Source: Streptococcaceae bacterium AF54-32pH5A
GTDB taxonomy: Bacteria > Bacillota > Bacilli > Lactobacillales > Streptococcaceae
NCBI GenBank assembly: GCA_027682205.1
Contig: JAQDAD010000007.1
Location: forward strand, 622-12,255
Reading direction: 5' to 3'
Length of the DNA: 11,634 bases
In this document: positions 7,366-11,634 of the stretch, one piece after another
Layout of the letters: each line of letters starts with the position of its first letter
How positions within the stretch are numbered: the first letter of the stretch is position 1
Made by a program: the position numbers and the translations under genes
Notes under the pieces: model-generated
What the model was told of the DNA's origin: nothing
What the model saw: only the letters and a program-made list of their open reading frames with translations
Databases searched by the model: none

Positions 7366-8292
7366 CTAGATCTTCAAGAATCGACGCATAGAAATGCCTG
7401 ATCCAATTGCCCCAATGAAAATACCAATCACAAACAATAGAACTGTCATCAAAGGAATAAATACATCTGGTGTAATCATTGACAAGTTTTGCCCCACCAA
7501 AGATTTATTGACCGATTGGTAAACCATATTGTAGACAAAGAATACAAGGACTGAAGGAATAGCTGCACCAAATAAACCGATAAAGGCACCTTCAAGTAAG
7601 AATGGTCCTCTAATGTAGCCATTTTTAGCCCCTACTAGACGCATGATCTGAATCTCACGACTACGTGAAATAATGGTGATACGGATGGTATTGGAAATGA
7701 GGAATACTGCAATAAAAATCAAGAGCCCTGCAATAACCAATCCCCAAACACGGATAAAGGAAGCCAGTTCGAAAAGTCGTTGAGTGTTGGCTCCACCATC
7801 TTGAACTTCTGATACTCCCTCAATTTTCTTAGCTTCTTCAGCTACCGTTTTAACATCACTCGGAGAATTTGTATCAACGATATAGGCATCATAGAGAGGA
7901 TTTGCATCCCCTTCAAAGACCTTCCAATCGTCTCCCATCGTTTCAGTCAATTTTTGGTATTGCTCTTCTTTACTTGAGAAGGTGACGCTCTTAACAGCAG
8001 GCATAGCTTTCAAAGCATCATAAACCTTGTGATAGTCATTATTGGTAACTGTCTGACCTTCTTTTTCAATCGTTTCACTGTTATCTGCCACATCCTTACG
8101 AATGTAAACCATAACTCGAACGTTGTTTTCAATATCGGTAGCCAGTTTAGCTGTATTAAAAATTACGGACGCAAACAGGGCAACGAGTGTCAAGGTAATC
8201 ATAACCGAACTCACCGCTGCTACTGTCATCCAGCCATTTCGCTTTAAACTTTTTAATGATTCAAATAAATGGCGAAAAAATCTACTAATCAT
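7366..8292 (-). CDS. ftsX: Cell-division ABC transporter-like permease FtsX
   Basis: This 308-residue membrane partner of FtsE (start MISRFFRHLF) has four transmembrane segments, about 22-46, 182-203, 228-258 and 277-301. A large extracellular loop (47-180) separates the first two and a small one (259-276) the last two. In pneumococci the large loop contacts the coiled coil of the peptidoglycan hydrolase PcsB, and FtsEX converts ATP hydrolysis into hydrolase activation at the septum; the same job is expected here. The start at 8292 overlaps the end of ftsE by eight bases, a common sign of translational coupling. An ATG nine bases upstream (8301, adding MDT) is possible. GGAG at 8305-8308 is three bases from the upstream ATG and twelve from the chosen one, so neither spacing is ideal. 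The chosen start matches the family length and the conserved N-terminus. A much longer open frame reaches 8355 but would run deep into ftsE. Stop is TAG. Confidence 0.93.
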   Translation of the reverse strand: MISRFFRHLFESLKSLKRNGWMTVAAVSSVMITLTLVALFASVIFNTAKLATDIENNVRVMVYIRKDVADNSETIEKEGQTVTNNDYHKVYDALKAMPAVKSVTFSSKEEQYQKLTETMGDDWKVFEGDANPLYDAYIVDTNSPSDVKTVAEEAKKIEGVSEVQDGGANTQRLFELASFIRVWGLVIAGLLIFIAVFLISNTIRITIISRSREIQIMRLVGAKNGYIRGPFLLEGAFIGLFGAAIPSVLVFFVYNMVYQSVNKSLVGQNLSMITPDVFIPLMTVLLFVIGIFIGAIGSGISMRRFLKI

Positions 8293-8977
8293 CGTATCCA
8301 TATTCTCCTTTTGCTTCGTCACGAACGACACGGCCATTTTCAATGGCAATGACACGGTGGCGCAAGGTATTTACAATCTGGCTATTATGGGTCGCCATCA
8401 AGACAGTCGTACCTTGGAGATTGATGCGTTCCAACAGATTCATAATTTCCCATGAATTATCTGGGTCCAAGTTTCCTGTCGGCTCATCAGCAATCAAGAC
8501 TTTGGGATTGTTCACAATCGCACGAGCAATTGCAATCCGTTGCTGCTCTCCACCTGAAAGTTCATTAGGGAATGAACGAACCTTATGTTTCAAACCAACT
8601 AGGTCCAAAACTTCCATAACACGTTTTTTGATATTACGGCGGTTCTCCCCGATAACTTCCATTGCGTAGGCAATATTCTCATAAACGGTTTTCTTAGGCA
8701 AGAGTTTATAATCCTGGAAGACAACCCCTACACTACGACGGAGCAGAGGGATATCTTTCTTTTTGATTTTAACCAGATTAAAGCCTGCTACTGTTAAACT
8801 GCCTTTTTCGACTTTCACTTCACGATACAAGGAACGAATAAAAGTAGATTTCCCTGCTCCTGAAGGACCTACGATATAGGCAAATTCTCCTGGTTCAATA
8901 GTGACAGAGACACCTCGCAAGGCGGTCGTTCCGTTATCATACTTTTTGACAACATCTCGCATTTCAATGATTGACAT
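8285..8977 (-). CDS. ftsE: Cell-division ATP-binding protein FtsE
   Basis: This 230-residue cytoplasmic ABC ATPase has all the expected motifs: Walker A GPSGAGKST (37-45, K43), Q-loop Q88 in VFQDYKLLP, signature LSGGEQQR (140-147), Walker B VLIADE (160-165, catalytic E165), the D-loop after GNLD, and the switch histidine H197 in MATHNS. The GNLDP sequence and the length fit FtsE and the wider MacB/LolD-like group; the adjacent ftsX fixes the assignment. It is the ATP-hydrolysing half of FtsEX, which controls septal peptidoglycan hydrolysis. The gene begins 18 bases after the prfB stop, with AAAGGAA at 8983-8989 as ribosome binding site, and overlaps ftsX at its end. No separate promoter is visible, so it is probably transcribed with prfB. 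Confidence 0.95.
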   Translation of the reverse strand: MSIIEMRDVVKKYDNGTTALRGVSVTIEPGEFAYIVGPSGAGKSTFIRSLYREVKVEKGSLTVAGFNLVKIKKKDIPLLRRSVGVVFQDYKLLPKKTVYENIAYAMEVIGENRRNIKKRVMEVLDLVGLKHKVRSFPNELSGGEQQRIAIARAIVNNPKVLIADEPTGNLDPDNSWEIMNLLERINLQGTTVLMATHNSQIVNTLRHRVIAIENGRVVRDEAKGEYGYDD

Positions 8978-8995
8978 GTGAGTTCCTTTCTATTC

Positions 8996-10091
8996 TTAGC
9001 TAATTCGCCACTTGAGATAGGCATCGATGAAACCATCAAGGTCTCCATCCATAACCTTATCTACTTGGGCAACTTCAAAGCTCGTACGGTGATCCTTCAC
9101 CATGGTATAAGGTGTGAAGACATAAGAACGGATTTGACTTCCCCAAGTGATTTCTTTCTTCTCACCTTTGAGGGAATCGACTTCTGCTGCTTTCTTTTCT
9201 TGCTCCATTTGATAGAGCTTAGCTTGCAACATCTTCATAGCACGATCTCTATTTCCATACTGGGTACGATCGACTGTCGATTGAACGACTGTCCCCGTAG
9301 GAATGTGTGTCAAACGCACGCCAGTTGAAACTTTATTGACGTTCTGTCCACCAGCACCACCTGAACGGAAGGTGTCCATTTTGATATCATCTTCACGAAT
9401 CTCCACTTCAATGGTATCATCCAACTCAGGCATAACCTCTACGGATGTAAATGAAGTATGGCGACGTTTGGCTGAGTCAAATGGTGAAATACGGACCAAA
9501 CGGTGAACACCCATTTCCGACTTGAGAAGGCCATATGCATTTGGACCTTCAAACGACAAGGTCACCGACTTGATACCCGCTTCATCACCTGCTTGATAAT
9601 CCAATACTTCCACTTTAAAACCTTTGGCATTTCCATAACGAGTATACATACGGAGCAACATATCGCCCCAGTCCTGAGCCTCTGTCCCGCCAGAACCTGG
9701 ATGGATTTCCAAGATTGCATTATTATGGTCATAAGGTTCTGACAAGAGAAGAGTCATCTCGTAGCTGGTCATCATCTTATCCAACTCGGTTAGCTGCTCT
9801 ACCAGTTCATCATGGACTGACTCGTCTTCTGCTAAAAAGTCCAATAAAATCTCAACTTCATCCTGCAACTCTTCCATTTTACGGAAGGTGTTGTAGGTGT
9901 TTTTTAATTCATTTAATTCTTGCGACGTTTTTTGGGCCGCGATATTATCGTTCCAAAAATCAGGTTCTGTCATCTTGTTTTCCAAGATGGCAATCTCTTC
10001 CTCTAAGCCTTCGAGGTCAAAGAGACCCCCTGAAAGAAGCTAATTTTTCACGATTTGCGTCAATTTTTTGACGAATTTCTGAAATGTCCAT
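8996..10091 (-). CDS. prfB: Peptide chain release factor 2, made by +1 programmed frameshift
   Basis: RF2 recognises UGA and UAA stop codons and triggers peptide release. The product is 364 residues in two frames. The first 24 residues (MDISEIRQ to FRGSL) run from the ATG at 10091 to an in-frame TGA at 10019-10017. A +1 shift past base 10019 then gives D25 and the remaining 340 residues ending at 8996. Visible motifs are the stop-codon-reading SPF (202-204) and the catalytic GGQ (247-249) in [11 protein letters not shown]. The ATG has AAGGAG at 10097-10102, five bases away. The location must be read as a join of 10091-10020 and 10018-8996; read as one frame it appears broken but is not. It is the first gene of an operon with ftsE and ftsX. 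RF2 level feeds back on the frameshift, because scarce RF2 slows termination at the UGA. Confidence 0.96.
10016..10031 (-). promoter_or_regulatory. prfB +1 programmed frameshift signal
   Basis: The minus strand reads AGG GGG TCT CTT TGA C. AGGGGG (10031-10026) is a Shine-Dalgarno-like stimulator, CTT (10022-10020) is the slippery codon, TGA (10019-10017) is the frame-0 stop and the C at 10016 is the poor termination context. This is the classical RF2 autoregulation cassette; it differs from E. coli only in TCT instead of TAT between the stimulator and CTT. Confidence 0.97.
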
Positions 10092-10116
10092 AAATACTCC
10101 TTTATCACATCGTTCC

Positions 10117-10145
10117 ATTATACCACATTCTCTCATTTCTTTCCA
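10117..10145 (-). promoter_or_regulatory. Promoter of the prfB-ftsE-ftsX operon
   Basis: TATAAT at 10122-10117 is preceded by TGG, an extended -10. A weak -35, TGGAAA (10145-10140), stands 17 bases upstream. The predicted start near 10110 gives a short leader of about 19 bases that contains little beyond the ribosome binding site. Confidence 0.8.
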
Positions 10146-10174
10146 TATTTTGCTTGATATTTCAATTTGTATAC

Positions 10175-10196
10175 AAAAAAGAGGGCTTGCACCCTC
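10175..10196 (-). terminator. Intrinsic terminator after acuB
   Basis: On the minus strand GAGGG pairs with CCCTC (10196-10192 and 10185-10181) around a six-base loop, followed by six T (plus A tract 10175-10180). It begins four bases after the acuB stop codon and isolates acuB from the prfB operon. Confidence 0.88.
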
Positions 10197-10200
10197 CATT

Positions 10201-10857
10201 TTATAACTTTTTAGCAGAGGTTCGAGCAATCTCCTCTACTTGGATGCCTTGCGCTTCAAATTTCTCCTTCAGGAAGGTTAAATCAATCGTCCCATCAATT
10301 TGAACCTCAATCACGACCTTACCATCCTTGCGAGGGATATTAACTGTATGTGAAATATTCAAGTTTTCCTCAGCAATCAAGCTCACAATCTTGCCCAAAA
10401 CCCCGACTTCATTTTCCGTAATAAAACGAACACGAATTCCTTCTTCTCCATAACCAGCAATTTCCAAAAAGGCTTGGAAAACATCACGATCCGTGATAAC
10501 TCCATACACCTGCTGGTTATCAACAACTGGAAGAATACCGATTTTATTTTTCAGCATGAGATAGGTCGCGTCCTCTAGACTAGCATAACCTGAGACTGTT
10601 ATAACATCGCGAATCATGACGTCTTTGACTTTGGTCTTATTGAGAAGATAATTCATCTCATAGATGGAGAGACTGGTTGCTTTAGACGGACTGGCTTCAG
10701 CAATGGTTCCTTCTGTTACAAGACCAACCAATTGATCATTTTCGATAACAGGTAAACGGTGCAAGCCCTGCTCGCGCATCAAATCTGCTGCATGTGCTAC
10801 AGTCGTATCTGGACTGATATAAACTACCTTGCGGGTCATAAAATCTTTAACTGCCAT
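10201..10857 (-). CDS. acuB: CBS-CBS-ACT domain protein, AcuB-like
   Basis: This 218-residue soluble protein has two CBS domains (about 5-55 and 76-132), as shown by paired MTRKVVYISPD and MIRDVITVSG starts with later LPVI/LPVV and VTEG/ITDRD strands. An ACT-like domain follows (about 142-210). CBS pairs bind adenine nucleotides or related ligands and ACT domains often bind amino acids, so a ligand-sensing regulatory role is likely. The family name comes from the acetoin-utilisation cluster of Bacillus subtilis, but no acetoin catabolic genes lie nearby, so that role should not be assumed here. The ATG at 10857 has GGAG at 10865-10868. It is a single-gene transcription unit with its own promoter and terminator, and a cre-like site on the promoter hints at catabolite control. 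Confidence 0.88.
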   Translation of the reverse strand: MAVKDFMTRKVVYISPDTTVAHAADLMREQGLHRLPVIENDQLVGLVTEGTIAEASPSKATSLSIYEMNYLLNKTKVKDVMIRDVITVSGYASLEDATYLMLKNKIGILPVVDNQQVYGVITDRDVFQAFLEIAGYGEEGIRVRFITENEVGVLGKIVSLIAEENLNISHTVNIPRKDGKVVIEVQIDGTIDLTFLKEKFEAQGIQVEEIARTSAKKL

Positions 10858-10886
10858 GAGACTTCTCCTTCTTTATTGCTACTATA

Positions 10887-10915
10887 ATTATACACTTTCT
10901 TACAAAAACTATCAA
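10887..10915 (-). promoter_or_regulatory. acuB promoter
   Basis: TTGATA (10915-10910) and TATAAT (10892-10887) are separated by exactly 17 bases on the minus strand, a near-consensus sigma-A promoter. The expected start is near 10880, about 23 bases before the ATG. Confidence 0.88.
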
Positions 10916-10924
10916 ACGCTTTCA
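10911..10924 (-). promoter_or_regulatory. cre-like site overlapping the acuB -35
   Basis: TGAAAGCGTTTGAT on the minus strand fits the CcpA operator consensus TGWAANCGNTNNCA at all but the last two bases, and covers most of the acuB -35 hexamer. That position would give repression if bound. One weak match can arise by chance, so the call is tentative. Confidence 0.45.
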
Positions 10925-10957
10925 TCTCTTTTTCAATATTTTATAACGTTCAATCAC

Positions 10958-10985
10958 AAAAAAGAGAGAAACAGCCTTCTCTCTT
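10958..10985 (-). terminator. Intrinsic terminator after the NCS1 permease gene
   Basis: On the minus strand AAGAGAGAA (10985-10977) pairs with TTCTCTCTT (10970-10962) around a six-base loop and is followed by more T (plus A tract from 10958). It begins four bases after the permease stop codon. Confidence 0.85.
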
Positions 10986-10989
10986 AAAC

Positions 10990-11634
10990 TTAAATTGTAA
11001 CGGAATCTCGATCCTTGATCATATAGCGTTTTAAAGGGGTTAAGCTAGCTAGCCAATACAATAAACCACCAAAGATCGCAGTAAAGCCACTACCAGTTGT
11101 GAGCAAAAACATAGGACTCTGGATATGCTTTGTTATCGGGTTGTAAACAAATAATACCGTAACTAACAAGGAAATGATTACACAAGATAATCCTACCAAG
11201 TTAAAACCATTTGTAAACTCATAGGCGTCATGTCCTTCAAGGAAATAGGCTGAACGCAAATCAAGTTTCCGTTTTCTTAAGATAAAGTAATCGACAACAA
11301 TCATTCCGATAATGGGGCCTTGAATGTAGGCAGCCAGCGAGATGAAGGAACCGAAATATTCATCCACTCCTCCCCAGATGGTGAGTAGGCTCACATAAAT
11401 CATGGCAATCCAAACCATTAGTTTATAGCTTACTTTTGGCATCCCGCTTTTTACAATCATACAATTCACGTACGATCCTGTACCTTGGGTTCCAATATTA
11501 GCAAAAGCTACCAGTAGTAAACTTAAAAGGGCAAAGGCAGGAGTGCTTAGAGTGGAAAGCATCGTCGTTGGATCACTTTCATAAACACCTGTTTTGACAA
11601 ACATGGCTAGAGCCATGACTCCACCTGTCGCAGC
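10990..11634 (-). CDS. NCS1-family permease (nucleobase/allantoin/hydantoin type), N-terminus outside window
   Basis: The frame is open through the right edge; 214 residues of the C-terminal half are visible and the first six (AATGGV) precede the first Met in view, so that Met is internal. About five transmembrane segments can be seen, beginning with LSTPAFALLSLLLVAF and ending with FGGLLYWLASL. The segment GPIIGMIVVDYFILRKRKLD is typical of the nucleobase:cation symporter-1 family (CodB, PucI, Mhp1), where this region follows the symporter core of a LeuT-type fold of about 450-500 residues. The substrate-binding residues lie upstream of the window, so cytosine, uracil, purine, allantoin and hydantoin are all possible. 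It ends its transcript at its own terminator and is not co-transcribed with acuB. Confidence 0.85.
   Translation of the reverse strand, partial: AATGGVMALAMFVKTGVYESDPTTMLSTLSTPAFALLSLLLVAFANIGTQGTGSYVNCMIVKSGMPKVSYKLMVWIAMIYVSLLTIWGGVDEYFGSFISLAAYIQGPIIGMIVVDYFILRKRKLDLRSAYFLEGHDAYEFTNGFNLVGLSCVIISLLVTVLFVYNPITKHIQSPMFLLTTGSGFTAIFGGLLYWLASLTPLKRYMIKDRDSVTI

Noticed and set aside
8293..8355. A 21-residue N-terminal extension of FtsX
   Set aside because: It would overlap ftsE by 71 bases, is not hydrophobic or conserved as I know the family, and makes FtsX longer than the usual 308 residues.
8996..9985. prfB starting at the TTG near 9985
   Set aside because: The frame continues upstream to the canonical frameshift site, and the real start at 10091 gives the usual 364 residues with a good ribosome binding site.
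10017..10229. A separate 70-codon minus-strand gene
   Set aside because: Its last 24 codons are the first exon-like segment of prfB; the upstream part runs through the prfB promoter and the acuB terminator and has no coding signs.
10990..11616. NCS1 permease as a complete 208-residue gene
   Set aside because: The frame stays open to the window edge and the family is about twice as long, so the Met at 11616 is internal.

Overview
The window looks like a chromosomal segment of a mitis-group Streptococcus, related to but probably not identical with S. pneumoniae. The reasons are the low-GC sequence, AGGAGG-type ribosome binding sites, extended -10 promoters (TGnTATAAT), a YSIRK signal peptide, a close match to pneumococcal FtsX as I remember it (308 residues), and the order acuB-prfB-ftsE-ftsX-ptsG. 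The organism call is inference from memory of these families; no search was run. Every gene lies on the minus strand, so transcription runs from high to low coordinates. No stretch longer than about 230 bases lacks a gene.

From right to left: 10990-11634 is the 3' part of an NCS1-family nucleobase or related-compound permease that runs off the right edge. It is closed by an intrinsic terminator. 10201-10857 encodes a CBS-CBS-ACT protein (AcuB-like) with its own promoter, a cre-like site on the -35 box and its own terminator. 8285-10091 is a cell-cycle and translation operon: prfB, with the classical +1 programmed frameshift, then ftsE and ftsX, whose reading frames overlap. It starts at an extended -10 promoter and ends at a terminator near 7300. 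4950-7136 is a three-domain glucose-type PTS permease (IICBA order) under a strong promoter, with a LacI-family (CcpA- or MalR-like) operator just downstream and an unusual AT-rich inverted repeat just upstream. 4083-4898 is an endonuclease/exonuclease/phosphatase-fold enzyme. Its ribosome binding site sits directly behind the ptsG terminator, so it probably depends on read-through.

1-3885 is the first 1295 residues of a very large cell-surface protein with no stop codon in the window. It has a YSIRK secretion signal, a low-complexity linker, a short helical module, and then at least twelve SHIRT-like beta-rich repeats, the twelfth cut by the left edge. It is the accessory, strain-variable part of the window and the most interesting one. 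The array is divergent rather than near-identical, and one unit carries a helical insertion that looks like a recombination scar.

Functionally the right two-thirds is core growth machinery: translation termination, control of septal peptidoglycan hydrolysis by FtsEX, and sugar uptake with carbon-catabolite control. The left third is a host- or partner-facing adhesin-type gene. I found no tRNA, rRNA, CRISPR array, insertion sequence or phage gene. I did not find a new multi-gene system; the best candidates for novelty are the architecture of the repeat protein and the regulatory DNA upstream of ptsG.
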